This document shows positions 25,163-33,873 of a DNA stretch of 64,000 nucleotides, piece by piece (within the stretch, counting starts at the first letter, position 1; every line of letters starts with the position of its first letter). This DNA comes from an uncultured Pelagibacteraceae bacterium (lineage in GTDB: Bacteria > Pseudomonadota > Alphaproteobacteria > Pelagibacterales > Pelagibacteraceae): contig CACJKF010000001.1 in NCBI GenBank assembly GCA_902593905.1, positions 1-64,000 of the forward strand. Reading direction: 5' to 3'. Under the pieces are notes generated by a model. The model did not search any database, was not told where the DNA came from, and was given only the letters and a program-made list of their open reading frames with translations. A program made the translations under genes and the position numbers.

Positions 25163-26059
25163 TTATTTTCTCCCAAAACCTGGTTTGTCTGTATCCTGAC
25201 CAGCTTCAATAATTTCTTTTCTTACTTTTTTAGTAGAAGAAAAAATTTCAAGAAGTTTTTTGCTATCCTTATTTTTAATAGCATCTTTTATTTCATTAAG
25301 ATTCTTGGAGTAATTATCTAAAACTTTAAGAATATTTTCACTGTTATCAATAAATATATCTTTCCACATTAGGGGGTCTGATGCTGCTATCCTTGTAAAA
25401 TCTCTTAGACCACCTGCACTGTATTGTATGACGTCATCTTTGAATTTATCCTCATTGTTTATAGCTGTTTTAACAATACTGTAAGCTACAGCATGTGGTA
25501 GATGACTCGTGAGAGATAAAACATAATCATGATCTTCAAATGACATGATTTTTGTCTTACAACCAAGCTTAATCCAAAAGTTTTCTAGAACTTTTATTTT
25601 ATCTTTAGTAGTTTTCTCGTCAGCAGATAAGATACACCATCTATTTTGAAATAAACTTGAAAAACCTGCCTCGGGACCACTATATTCAGTTCCAGCTATA
25701 GGATGTGATGCAATCCAATTTATATCTTTAAGATTAAGATTGCTGATAATTTTATTTACTTCCTTTTTTGCTGAACCTGTATCTGTTAAAATAGAATTCT
25801 TTTTTAAATTAGATTGAGTAGAAAGAAGTATTTCTTTGTAACTACTTAAAGGTGAAGCGATTATTACTAAATCAGAATCCTTCACTACATCAGAAATATT
25901 TATACAGATTTCTGCTGAAAAATTTTTTTTCAAATAATTAGTTACACTCAACGATTTATCGTAAGCACTAATTTTAATTGCTAGCTTTTTTTCTTCTATA
26001 GCTCTTAGAATAGAAGATCCAATTAAACCACAACCGATTATACTTACCTTATTGAACAT
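25163..26059 (-). CDS. tyrA: Prephenate/arogenate dehydrogenase
   Basis: 298 residues. Makes the tyrosine precursor 4-hydroxyphenylpyruvate or tyrosine itself from arogenate. An NAD(P)-binding fold opens the protein (GCGLIGSSILRAI) and DTGSAKKEV, SHPIAGTEYSGPEAG and SLTSHLPHAVAYS are the conserved dehydrogenase blocks including the catalytic His. Cyclohexadienyl dehydrogenases of alphaproteobacteria have this length. Its start overlaps the upstream hisC by 11 bases; together they look like an aromatic/His aminotransferase-dehydrogenase pair. Confidence 0.93.
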   Translation of the reverse strand: MFNKVSIIGCGLIGSSILRAIEEKKLAIKISAYDKSLSVTNYLKKNFSAEICINISDVVKDSDLVIIASPLSSYKEILLSTQSNLKKNSILTDTGSAKKEVNKIISNLNLKDINWIASHPIAGTEYSGPEAGFSSLFQNRWCILSADEKTTKDKIKVLENFWIKLGCKTKIMSFEDHDYVLSLTSHLPHAVAYSIVKTAINNEDKFKDDVIQYSAGGLRDFTRIAASDPLMWKDIFIDNSENILKVLDNYSKNLNEIKDAIKNKDSKKLLEIFSSTKKVRKEIIEAGQDTDKPGFGRK

Positions 26060-27134
26060 TTAATATTTTTTTCATTTTCGAAATTAATTTTCTATTTTCA
26101 TCACTTTTTCCAATTGTAATTCTCAGTGAATTTTTAATACCATAAACATCCATTTTACGAACTAAAATTCCAGTTTTGGCTAACAATTTAAAAACTTTTG
26201 ATGAATTTATTTTTACTCTATCAAAATTCACTAATAAAAAGTTACTATAGCTTTTGTTAGTTTCAATTTTCATTTTTTTAAACTCGTTAAACATTTTTTT
26301 ATTCCATTTATTTACATGCTTTATTTCTTTATTGAGCCATAAACTATCTTTAATTGCTGCAGATGCTGCAAATAAAGCTGGCCTGCTTACGTTGAACGGA
26401 GGTTTAACTTTATTAAGTGCATTTATAATTTCTTTAGATGCATAACCCCATCCAACTCTTAATCCTGCCAGCCCATAAATTTTTGAGAATGTTCTTGTCA
26501 TTACAACATTCTTGTAATTCTTGAAAATTTTTAAAGCTGAAAGATAATCTTTTTGTTTTACGTATTCAAAATAAGCATCATCAACAACCAATAGGATATT
26601 ACTTTTTAATTTTTTTCGTAAATACTGTAAATCTTTTTTTTTAATATAAGTACCAGTTGGGTTGTTAGGATTTGCCAAAAATACAATTTTCGTCTTTTTT
26701 GTAACTTTATTTATTATATCTTTTACCGAAACTGTAAAATTATTCTCTTTGGAATAAATAACTTTTGCTCCATTCATTTTGCTGTAAATCCTGTAAATAA
26801 TAAAACTGTATTTAGGTACTATCACCTCGTCTCCCTTCTTCAAAAAAGATTTACATACTAATTCGAATATTTGATCTGATCCTGATCCTAAAATAATTCT
26901 ATTTTTATCTAGTTTAAATTTATCAGATAAAGTTTTTCTTAAAAATGTTCCATCAGAATCTGGGTATCTTGCAAAACTTTTAGCTACTTTTAGATACTCT
27001 TTTTTTGATTTTGGGCTTGGGCCGAGAGCAGACTCATTAGCTGATAGTTTTATTTTAGCTAATTTGCTTTTAAATAAGCTCATTCCAGCTACGTACTTTT
27101 CGGCAACTATCTTATTTGGTTTAGGAAATGTCAT
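26049..27134 (-). CDS. hisC: Histidinol-phosphate aminotransferase
   Basis: 361 residues, PLP-dependent fold type I. ANESALGPSPKS near the N-terminus, FLANPNNPTGTYI (about 145-157), VVDDAYFEYV and MTRTFSKIYGLAGLRVGWG with the PLP lysine are the HisC signature blocks. It acts in histidine synthesis and, by its place before tyrA, may also supply aromatic transamination, as remembered for HisC2 copies in related bacteria. Divergent from metX; about 60 bases of free leader lie upstream, holding a 6-bp inverted repeat AGAGTT/AACTCT at 27161-27179. Confidence 0.92.
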   Translation of the reverse strand: MTFPKPNKIVAEKYVAGMSLFKSKLAKIKLSANESALGPSPKSKKEYLKVAKSFARYPDSDGTFLRKTLSDKFKLDKNRIILGSGSDQIFELVCKSFLKKGDEVIVPKYSFIIYRIYSKMNGAKVIYSKENNFTVSVKDIINKVTKKTKIVFLANPNNPTGTYIKKKDLQYLRKKLKSNILLVVDDAYFEYVKQKDYLSALKIFKNYKNVVMTRTFSKIYGLAGLRVGWGYASKEIINALNKVKPPFNVSRPALFAASAAIKDSLWLNKEIKHVNKWNKKMFNEFKKMKIETNKSYSNFLLVNFDRVKINSSKVFKLLAKTGILVRKMDVYGIKNSLRITIGKSDENRKLISKMKKILNVQ

Positions 27135-27194
27135 TATATTAAAGTATTATCTAAATTGTTAGAGTTTTTCTATAACTCTTTATCTTATATAAAA

Positions 27195-27223
27195 TTGACA
27201 AGTTTGTGATGATTTAGTAAAAA
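27195..27223 (+). promoter_or_regulatory. Candidate promoter of metX
   Basis: TTGACA at 27195-27200 and TAAAAA at 27218-27223, 17-base spacer (6/6 and 4/6). The expected start falls at about 27230, i.e. right at the first paired base of the SAM-II aptamer, which is a reassuring fit. Read by eye. Confidence 0.5.
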
Positions 27224-27227
27224 TATC

Positions 27228-27280
27228 TCGCGCTGATTTAACCGTATTGCAAGCGCATAATAAATTTAGCTAAAAAGGGG
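27228..27280 (+). promoter_or_regulatory. SAM-II riboswitch aptamer
   Basis: Matches the SAM-II (metX-type) consensus from memory: GCGCT (27230-27234) pairs with AGCGC (27252-27256), enclosing GATTTAACCGTATTGCA, followed by the AAATTTAGCTAAAAAGGGG pseudoknot strand. These are the conserved loop and 3' strand of the marine SAM-II RNA. It senses S-adenosylmethionine and lies directly before metX, the classic target. An intrinsic terminator (27283-27308) follows immediately. Confidence 0.93.
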
Positions 27281-27282
27281 AT

Positions 27283-27308
27283 GCCCAGTTTAGCTGGGCT
27301 TTTTTTTT
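27283..27308 (+). terminator. Terminator of the SAM-II riboswitch expression platform
   Basis: GCCCAG/CTGGGC stem (27283-27288 and 27294-27299), loop TTTAG, then nine T. The aptamer segment AGCTAAA (27268-27274) can pair perfectly with TTTAGCT (27289-27295) of the terminator, extended by three G-T wobbles, forming a competing antiterminator. High SAM would lock the 3' aptamer strand in the pseudoknot and favour termination. The hairpin ends two bases before the metX start. Confidence 0.85.
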
Positions 27309-27310
27309 GG

Positions 27311-28450
27311 ATGAATGTAAAACTTGAAAATATTAAGAAATTAGATGTTTCTAAATCACTTAAACTTGATTGTGGAAAGACGATAAGCAATTTTCCACTT
27401 GCGTACGAAACTTATGGAAAATTAAACGAAAATAAAGATAATGCCATTCTTGTTTTTCACGCATTAACAGGTGATCAATTCGTTACTGGAACTAATCCGA
27501 TTACAAAAAAAGAAGGGTGGTGGGTTACTGCAGTTGGCCCTAATAAAGCTATAGACACAAATAAATATTTCGTAATTTGCGCTAATGTTATTGGTGGTTG
27601 TATGGGTTCTTTAGGACCAAAAAATATCAATCCAGATACAAAAATGCCTTACGGATTAGATTTCCCGGTTATAACAATAAAAGATATGGTGAGAGCGCAA
27701 GAGTCTTTACTTGAACATCTTGGTATAAAAAAACTTTTATGTGCGACCGGTGGATCAATGGGGGGTATGCAGTTATTACAATTCTGTGCGACATTTCCTG
27801 ATAAAGCTTTCTCAGCTATTCCAATCGCATGCAGTTCAAGCCATAGTGCGCAGAATATTGCGTTAAACGAATTAGCGCGCCAAGCAATAATGGCTGACCC
27901 TGTATGGGATAATGGCAAATATGTATCCAAAAATGTGCAACCTAAAAATGGTCTAGCCGTTGCAAGAATGGTTGGACATATAAGTTATTTATCTGAGAAA
28001 GGTATGCAAGAAAAATTTGGAAGAAGATTACAAGAAAAAGCTGATTATGAATTTAGTTTTAACGCAGATTTCCAAGTTGAAAGTTATCTAAGACATCAAG
28101 GCTATGCATTTGTAGAAAGGTTTGATGCGAATTCAATTCTTTATATAACTAGAGCGATGGATTATTTTGATCTATCTAAACAATTCAAAGGTGGTTTGGT
28201 TGAAGCTTTTAAAAAACAAAATACTAAATTTCTAGTAATATCATTCTCATCTGACTGGCTTTATACTACTAGAGAAAATAAGGATATTGTAATTGCACTA
28301 AATGCGTCTGGTGCTGATGTTTCTTATTCAGAAATTGTAACAGATAAAGGGCATGACTCATTCTTATTAAATGAACCTGAATTTCTGAAAACTTTGAAAG
28401 GTTTTGTAGACTCGATGTACGAAAAATTTAAAAATGAAAAAAGAATTTAA
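27311..28450 (+). CDS. metX: Homoserine O-acetyltransferase
   Basis: 379 residues from ATG 27311. Activates homoserine with acetyl- or succinyl-CoA for methionine synthesis. Alpha/beta hydrolase fold: nucleophile S149 in TGGSMGGMQLLQF, D315 in SDWLYTT, H348 in KGHDSFLL. An upstream in-frame ATG at 27281 lies inside the riboswitch terminator and would add a meaningless 10-residue peptide, so it is rejected. No clear ribosome site precedes 27311 because the U-tract ends two bases before it; translation initiation here is unusual. It overlaps metW by 17 bases. Confidence 0.96.
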   Translation: MNVKLENIKKLDVSKSLKLDCGKTISNFPLAYETYGKLNENKDNAILVFHALTGDQFVTGTNPITKKEGWWVTAVGPNKAIDTNKYFVICANVIGGCMGSLGPKNINPDTKMPYGLDFPVITIKDMVRAQESLLEHLGIKKLLCATGGSMGGMQLLQFCATFPDKAFSAIPIACSSSHSAQNIALNELARQAIMADPVWDNGKYVSKNVQPKNGLAVARMVGHISYLSEKGMQEKFGRRLQEKADYEFSFNADFQVESYLRHQGYAFVERFDANSILYITRAMDYFDLSKQFKGGLVEAFKKQNTKFLVISFSSDWLYTTRENKDIVIALNASGADVSYSEIVTDKGHDSFLLNEPEFLKTLKGFVDSMYEKFKNEKRI

Positions 28451-29027
28451 AGTAATTGCCGATTTGTTGCCTGTCAACATAAGAGTTTTAGATGTGGGCT
28501 GTGGAGATGGATCTCTAATGAATTTCCTAAGAGAACAAAAAAATATTGAGGTTCGTGGACTAGAACTGAGTCAAGATAATGTACAACAATGCATTCGTAA
28601 AGGTTTACCAGTCATACAAGGAAACGCAGAAACTGAACTTCATCAATTTCCTGACCAATCTTTTGATTATGTAATTCTAAGCCAGACCCTACAAGCGTTT
28701 TATGAACCAGAAAAAGTTTTAAAGAATCTTTTAAGAATAGGTAAATCAGTAATTGTTTCAATCCCAAATTTTGGATACTGGAAAGTAAGAATAAAGCTTT
28801 TATTTTTTGGTGAAATGCCAGTAACAAAAACTCTACCAAATACTTGGTATAACACTCCCAACTTACATATGTGCACAATTAAAGATTTATTCAAGTTTTG
28901 TGATGAAAAAAAAATCAATATTAAAAAAGTAATTGGGGTTAACGAAGATACGACTTCATTAATTAAAAAAAGTAATTTAGAGGTAAAAAATCTTTTTTCA
29001 AAGTTAGGGATTTTTTTAATAGGATAA
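28434..29027 (+). CDS. metW: Methionine biosynthesis protein MetW
   Basis: 197 residues, class I SAM-dependent methyltransferase fold. VLDVGCGDGSLMNFL is motif I for SAM, YVILSQTLQAFYEP motif II, and SVIVSIPNFGYWKVR, MPVTKTLPNTWYNTPN are MetW-specific blocks. MetW is remembered as a partner needed for MetX activity in many alphaproteobacteria. It starts inside metX (17-base overlap) and ends right before gloB, so the three genes share the SAM-II-controlled transcript. Confidence 0.94.
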   Translation: MKKEFKVIADLLPVNIRVLDVGCGDGSLMNFLREQKNIEVRGLELSQDNVQQCIRKGLPVIQGNAETELHQFPDQSFDYVILSQTLQAFYEPEKVLKNLLRIGKSVIVSIPNFGYWKVRIKLLFFGEMPVTKTLPNTWYNTPNLHMCTIKDLFKFCDEKKINIKKVIGVNEDTTSLIKKSNLEVKNLFSKLGIFLIG

Positions 29028-29786
29028 ATGATTGTAGAAATTATTCCATGTTTAAGTGATAATTACAGTTATCTAATTCATGAAAAAAAAACAAATACTA
29101 TCTCAATAGTAGATCCTTCTGAATTTGGGGCTTGTGATAAAGTAATTAGTAGGTATAAAAAGCTAGATTTTATTTTGAATACTCACCATCATGTTGATCA
29201 TGTTGGTGCAAACTTAGAGCTCAAAAAGAAATATAACGCAAAAATTTTAGGTTCAAATTCAGATAAAGATCGTATTCCAGGAATAGATATACTTCTTAAA
29301 GAAAATCAAAAACAAAGGATCGGAAATTTAGAATTTGAAGTAATGTTTATTCCAGGTCATACAAAAGGACATGTTGCTTTTTTCTTTGAAAAAGAAAAAA
29401 CTGCTTTTACTGGTGATACATTGTTTTCATTAGGGTGTGGAAGAGTTTTTGAAGGCACACATGAAGAAATGTTTAATTCTTTAAATAAAATAAAAAATCT
29501 TCCACAGGAAACAAAAATTTATTGTGGACATGAATACACAAATTCAAATTTAAATTTTTGTTTAGCGTACGACTCTAAAAATCCCCTTTTGAAAGAGAAA
29601 CAAATCGATATTCAAAAAAAAATAAATTCTAATCAGCCAACTATTCCGGTTACTTTAGGTCAAGAAATTAAAACAAATATTTTCTTAAGGTGTAATGATC
29701 CTGAAATTAAGCATGCTTTAGGCCTTAAAGATTCGTCTGAAGTTGAAGTTTTTTCAAAATTACGAGAATTAAAGGATTCTTTTTAA
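29028..29786 (+). CDS. gloB: Hydroxyacylglutathione hydrolase (glyoxalase II)
   Basis: 252 residues, metallo-beta-lactamase fold. The metal-binding motif THHHVDHVG (H53, H55, D57, H58) and IPGHTKGHVAFF with the next His, TGDTLFSLGCGRVFEGT with the bridging Asp, and YCGHEYTNSNLNF for the last His are all present, as in glyoxalase II. It hydrolyses S-lactoylglutathione. Follows metW with no gap. gloB next to metW is a recurrent alphaproteobacterial neighbourhood. Confidence 0.92.
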   Translation: MIVEIIPCLSDNYSYLIHEKKTNTISIVDPSEFGACDKVISRYKKLDFILNTHHHVDHVGANLELKKKYNAKILGSNSDKDRIPGIDILLKENQKQRIGNLEFEVMFIPGHTKGHVAFFFEKEKTAFTGDTLFSLGCGRVFEGTHEEMFNSLNKIKNLPQETKIYCGHEYTNSNLNFCLAYDSKNPLLKEKQIDIQKKINSNQPTIPVTLGQEIKTNIFLRCNDPEIKHALGLKDSSEVEVFSKLRELKDSF

Positions 29787-29797
29787 CTTCAATAATC

Positions 29798-29825
29798 TTG
29801 ACTTGCTAGCACTGAAGGCTATATT
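29798..29825 (+). promoter_or_regulatory. Candidate promoter of rplU
   Basis: TTGACT at 29798-29803 and TATATT at 29820-29825 with a 16-base spacer (5/6 and 5/6). It lies in the 66-base gap before rplU, giving a leader of about 20 bases. Confidence 0.55.
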
Positions 29826-29852
29826 GCGTGAAAATTAAGAAAAAAAGATTTT

Positions 29853-30260
29853 ATGTCGTTTGCTATAATTGAAACAGGTGGAAAACAGTACAAGGTGTCT
29901 GCTAGTAAAATATTAGAAATTGAAAAACTGAATGCCAAAGTTGGTCAAACTATTAAATTTGATAATGTTTTGCTTTTAAACGATGACAAAAGTACAGAAA
30001 TCGGAAGTCCTAAAGTCGAGGGGGCTACAGTAGAAGCTAAGCTTTTAGACAATGTAAAAGATCGAACTGTGTTAGTTTTTCATAAGAGAAGAAGAAAACA
30101 CTCTAGAAAAAAGAATGGTCATAGACAGCGTCATTCTAAAATACAAATAACAAAAATTTTAGCAAAAGGCGGTAAAGTAATAGATGAAGCAAAAATAGTA
30201 GAAAAAAAGAAACCTATAAAAGAAGAAAAAAAAGTTGTAAAAAAGGAATTAAAGAAATAG
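29853..30260 (+). CDS. rplU: 50S ribosomal protein L21 (bL21) with basic/acidic tail
   Basis: 135 residues; the usual length is about 103. The core IETGGKQYKVSASKILEIEK and HKRRRKHSRKKNGHRQRHSK are the L21 signature blocks. The last ~30 residues are a low-complexity Lys/Glu tail (IVEKKKPIKEEKKVVKKELK). L21 binds 23S rRNA in the large subunit. Followed after 8 bases by rpmA and then obgE, the universal order. Confidence 0.97.
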   Translation: MSFAIIETGGKQYKVSASKILEIEKLNAKVGQTIKFDNVLLLNDDKSTEIGSPKVEGATVEAKLLDNVKDRTVLVFHKRRRKHSRKKNGHRQRHSKIQITKILAKGGKVIDEAKIVEKKKPIKEEKKVVKKELKK

Positions 30261-30268
30261 GAAATTAA

Positions 30269-30523
30269 ATGGCAACAAAAAAAGCAGGTGGATCATCGAA
30301 GAATGGCCGAGATAGTAAAGGTAGACGTCTTGGGGTCAAAAAATATGGTGATCAAACTGTAATCCCTGGAAATATCATAGTTAGACAAAGAGGAACTAAA
30401 ATCCATCCTGGTGATAATGTTGGCATGGGCAAAGATCACTCGATTTACTCTTTAATCAAAGGAAAAGTAAAATTTAAAAAATCTAAATTAAACAGAACTT
30501 TTGTTTCTGTAATCCCCAATTAA
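30269..30523 (+). CDS. rpmA: 50S ribosomal protein L27 (bL27)
   Basis: 84 residues, the normal length. [20 protein letters not shown] and [20 protein letters not shown] are the signature blocks. The N-terminal tail reaches the peptidyl transferase centre. The short proteobacterial N-terminus begins directly, with no cleaved extension of the firmicute type. Confidence 0.98.
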   Translation: MATKKAGGSSKNGRDSKGRRLGVKKYGDQTVIPGNIIVRQRGTKIHPGDNVGMGKDHSIYSLIKGKVKFKKSKLNRTFVSVIPN

Positions 30524-30531
30524 ATCTATAT

Positions 30532-30549
30532 AAATAACTTAAGTTATTT
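30532..30549. repeat. 18-base perfect palindrome between rpmA and obgE
   Basis: AAATAACTT followed by AAGTTATTT with no spacer, then further T residues. It fills the 40-base gap between L27 and obgE and is next to a TATAAT sequence at 30554-30559, five bases before the obgE ATG. It could be an operator or a weak transcription-slowing hairpin; its all-A/T arms make chance plausible. Confidence 0.5.
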
Positions 30550-30563
30550 TTATTATAATAAGT

Positions 30564-31547
30564 ATGAAATTTTTAGATCAAGCAAAGATTTATATTAAAG
30601 CTGGAAATGGTGGGTCAGGTTCTGCAAGCTTTAGAAGAGAAAAGTTTGTGGAGTATGGTGGACCAGATGGTGGCGATGGTGGAAATGGAGGATCTATAAT
30701 TGTTCAATCTGATAGAAATCTTAATACATTGATTGATTTCAGATATGCACAACATTTTAAAGCTCAGCATGGAAAACCTGGGAGTAAAAGAAATAAAACT
30801 GGAGCTAATGGAGAAGATTTGATTTTAAAAGTTCCATTAGGGACTCAAGTGTATGAAGAGGATAACAATACTTTAATTTATGATTTTACCAAAAATAAAG
30901 AAAAATACCTTGTAGCATCTGGTGGTAAAGGAGGTCTTGGAAATGTAAGATTTAAGAGTTCAACAAATAGAGCGCCAAGAAAAAAGACAAATGGAAAATT
31001 GGGAGAAGAATTTTGGATTTGGCTTCAATTAAAAGTAATAGCCGATATTGGAATCATAGGTAAACCAAACGCTGGTAAATCTAGTTTGCTTGCAGCGTTA
31101 ACAAGAGCTAAACCAAAAATAGCTAATTATCCTTTTACTACAATAAATCCAAACTTAGGAGTATCTTACTACGGAGGTAAGGAGATTACCTTAGCTGATA
31201 TTCCTGGTTTAGTAGAAGGCGCACATAAAGGTGTCGGTCTAGGAGATAAATTCTTAAGACATATTGAAAGATGTAAAATTTTACTTCACTTAATAGATCT
31301 GTCAGAAAATGATTTGCTGAATACGTATAAAAAAATTAAATTAGAACTATCTAATTATGATAAAAATTTAACAAAAAAGAAAGAAATTATTTTTTTTAAT
31401 AAGTCAGATTTGTTAGGGAATAATGAAATAAATAAAAAATTGAAAGAATTTAAAGAAAAAATTAACACTAATTATGAAATTATTTCTGTTTATTCGAATA
31501 AAGATATTCAAAAAATAAAAAAGTTATTAATTAAATATGCTAATTAA
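30564..31547 (+). CDS. obgE: Obg-family GTPase (ribosome assembly)
   Basis: 327 residues. N-terminal Obg fold (YIKAGNGGSGSASFRREKF, GGPDGGDGGNGGSIIVQ), then a G domain with P-loop GKPNAGKSSLL near 165-175, switch II DIPGLVEGAHKGVGLGDKF, and the G4-like FFNKSD. No third C-terminal OCT domain is present, as in many alphaproteobacteria. It binds the large subunit late in assembly. It overlaps proB by 11 bases. Confidence 0.96.
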   Translation: MKFLDQAKIYIKAGNGGSGSASFRREKFVEYGGPDGGDGGNGGSIIVQSDRNLNTLIDFRYAQHFKAQHGKPGSKRNKTGANGEDLILKVPLGTQVYEEDNNTLIYDFTKNKEKYLVASGGKGGLGNVRFKSSTNRAPRKKTNGKLGEEFWIWLQLKVIADIGIIGKPNAGKSSLLAALTRAKPKIANYPFTTINPNLGVSYYGGKEITLADIPGLVEGAHKGVGLGDKFLRHIERCKILLHLIDLSENDLLNTYKKIKLELSNYDKNLTKKKEIIFFNKSDLLGNNEINKKLKEFKEKINTNYEIISVYSNKDIQKIKKLLIKYAN

Positions 31548-32628
31548 AAACGTAAATAAAATTGTTTTAAAACTTGGGTCTGCAACTGTGGTTGACAGTA
31601 AAGGTGTTTTTAAAAAAAAATGGGTAACTTCTCTAATTAAAGACATAAAAAAATACGGAAAAGGAAAAAACTTTGTTATTGTTTCTTCAGGAGCAATTGC
31701 TCTTGGCCAAAAATATCTTAAAATTAAAAAAGGGAGAATTAAACTAGAAATGAGTCAAGCTATTGCAGCAGTTGGTCAAATTCATTTAGCGGGAGAATTT
31801 CAAAAACTGTTTGATAAATATAAGATAAAAACTGGTCAAATTTTAATTAGTCCGGATGATACAGAGCAAAGAAGAAGGGCTATTAATGTTAGAAGAACTT
31901 TTGATAATTTGTTTAAACTTAGAGCTGTCCCAGTAGTAAATGAAAATGATTCAACAGCAACAAGTGAAATAAAATATGGAGACAATGATAGATTAGCTGC
32001 AAGAGTGGCCCAAATCATTGGAGCAGACATGCTGATTTTATTTTCTGATGTTGATGGGCTATATGATAAATCAAAAGGTAAAAAAGTTATAAAAGAGGTG
32101 ACTTCAATTAATGAAAAAATCACATCACTCATAGATAACAAGAAGAATAAATTTGGCTCTGGGGGCATTGCTACAAAGTTAGATGCAGCCAAGATTTGTA
32201 TGAATTCAGGCAGCCATATGTTTATTGCGAATGGTAAAGTAAATAACCCGATTTCAAATATGATCAAAAATAAAAAATATACTCATTTTTTGCCAAAAAT
32301 TTCTACTTTAGATGCTAGAAAAAAATGGATCATTGGCTCTCTTAATTACAATGGAACTATATATATCGATAACGGAGCTGCTAAAGCTTTATCCAATGGC
32401 AAAAGCTTGCTCGCTGCTGGCATAACTAAGATTAATGGAAATTTCAAAAAGGGAGAAAATGTTTTAATCCTAGATCAAAATAATATTCAGCTAGCTCGAG
32501 GATTATCATCTTTCAGCTCTGCTGAAATTGATAAAATTAAAGGCAAACAAAGTAAAGAGATTGAAACAATTCTTGGTTATCTTAGTAAAACTGAGGTAAT
32601 TCACAAAGATGATATGGTATTATTATAA
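31537..32628 (+). CDS. proB: Glutamate 5-kinase
   Basis: 363 residues: an amino-acid kinase domain (about 1-255) followed by an RNA-type PUA domain (about 270-360). IVLKLGSATVVDSKG is the nucleotide-binding start, VVSSGAIALGQKYL, NENDSTATSEIKYGDNDRLA and TKLDAAKICMNSG mark the catalytic core. First step of proline synthesis. The ObgE-ProB-ProA order is typical; proA starts one base after. Confidence 0.95.
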   Translation: MLIKNVNKIVLKLGSATVVDSKGVFKKKWVTSLIKDIKKYGKGKNFVIVSSGAIALGQKYLKIKKGRIKLEMSQAIAAVGQIHLAGEFQKLFDKYKIKTGQILISPDDTEQRRRAINVRRTFDNLFKLRAVPVVNENDSTATSEIKYGDNDRLAARVAQIIGADMLILFSDVDGLYDKSKGKKVIKEVTSINEKITSLIDNKKNKFGSGGIATKLDAAKICMNSGSHMFIANGKVNNPISNMIKNKKYTHFLPKISTLDARKKWIIGSLNYNGTIYIDNGAAKALSNGKSLLAAGITKINGNFKKGENVLILDQNNIQLARGLSSFSSAEIDKIKGKQSKEIETILGYLSKTEVIHKDDMVLL

Positions 32629-33870
32629 ATGAATTATTTAGAGTCGATAGGGAAAAATGCAAAAAAAGCCTTTGAAGATTTAAAAGGTGTGAAACATAAA
32701 AAAATAAAAAAAGTCTTAAATAATTATAATCAATCACTTTTAAAGAATACTAATAAAATAATCAGAGAAAATTTAAAGGATGTTAATAATGTCAAAAGAA
32801 AACATTTGGTTGACAGACTTATTTTAAATAAAAAAAGAATTGATGGTATTAGACATTCGATAAACGAAATAGCAAAGTTTAAAGATCCCATTGGAAGAGT
32901 TTTAGAGACATGGCGCAGACCAAATAATTTAACAATTAAAAAAGTAACAACTCCTATTGGTGTTATTGGAGTAATATATGAAAGTAGACCTAACGTAACT
33001 GCTGATGTAGCAGCATTGTGTTTAAAATCAGGTAATTGTTCTATTTTAAGGGGTGGATCTGAAGCTTTTAATTCAAACAAATTATTGGCTAATTTATTTA
33101 GAGAAAATTTAAGAGCAAACAATATCAATCCAAACTGTGTTCAGTTTATTGAGAATCAAAATAGAAAAATAGTAGATCAACTTTTATCAAAGATGAGTGC
33201 TTACATTGATGTAATTGTGCCACGAGGAGGGAAAGGACTAGTAGCAAAAGTACAAAGATTTTCCAATGTACATGTAATTGGTCATCTTGAGGGATTGTGT
33301 CACATATATGTTGATAAAACTGCAAATTTAAAAATGGCCAAAGATTTGATTATTAATGCAAAAATGAGAAGAACAAGTATTTGTGGTGCAGTAGAAACAC
33401 TTTTAATAGATGAAAAAGCTTTAAACTCACACGCTAAAGAAATAATAAATTCTCTTATAAATTCAGGCTGCGAAGTTAGAGCTGACAGGAAAGTTAATAA
33501 ACTTTTTCAGGGAAAATTAAAGAAAACTAAAGAAAAAGATTGGAAAACAGAATATCTGGATGCAATTATTTCAATCAAGGTAGTTAAAAATGTTAATAGC
33601 GCTGTGGAACATATTTTGAAATACGGCACAATGCATACTGATAGCATTATTACTAACAACAAAAAAAATGCTGAAATTTTTTTAAATGGTGTTAATAGCT
33701 CAATAGCGATGCATAATGTTTCAACTCAATTTGCTGATGGTGGGGAATTCGGCTTTGGTGGTGAAATTGGCATCTCTACGAATAAACTTCCGCCAAGAGG
33801 TCCCGTAGGAATTAATCAATTAACATCATATAAATATCTTGTTTCTGGAAAAGGAATAGTTAGACCATAG
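32629..33870 (+). CDS. proA: Gamma-glutamyl phosphate reductase
   Basis: 413 residues, aldehyde dehydrogenase fold. IGVIGVIYESRPNVTADVAA and RRTSICGAVETLL (catalytic Cys) and the NNSIAMHNVST-like block GVNSSIAMHNVSTQFADGGE are ProA signatures. Reduces glutamyl phosphate, the second step of proline synthesis. The gene is 4 bases upstream of nadD and in the same operon as proB. Confidence 0.96.
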   Translation: MNYLESIGKNAKKAFEDLKGVKHKKIKKVLNNYNQSLLKNTNKIIRENLKDVNNVKRKHLVDRLILNKKRIDGIRHSINEIAKFKDPIGRVLETWRRPNNLTIKKVTTPIGVIGVIYESRPNVTADVAALCLKSGNCSILRGGSEAFNSNKLLANLFRENLRANNINPNCVQFIENQNRKIVDQLLSKMSAYIDVIVPRGGKGLVAKVQRFSNVHVIGHLEGLCHIYVDKTANLKMAKDLIINAKMRRTSICGAVETLLIDEKALNSHAKEIINSLINSGCEVRADRKVNKLFQGKLKKTKEKDWKTEYLDAIISIKVVKNVNSAVEHILKYGTMHTDSIITNNKKNAEIFLNGVNSSIAMHNVSTQFADGGEFGFGGEIGISTNKLPPRGPVGINQLTSYKYLVSGKGIVRP

Positions 33871-33873
33871 TTA

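Noticed and set aside
27161-27179. AGAGTT/AACTCT inverted repeat in the hisC leader as an attenuator
   Set aside because: Only 6 bp, no U-run and no His-rich leader peptide; kept as a minor remark with hisC.
27281-27310. Upstream in-frame start of metX at 27281
   Set aside because: It lies inside the riboswitch terminator, directly behind the aptamer; the encoded 10 residues match nothing in MetX proteins.
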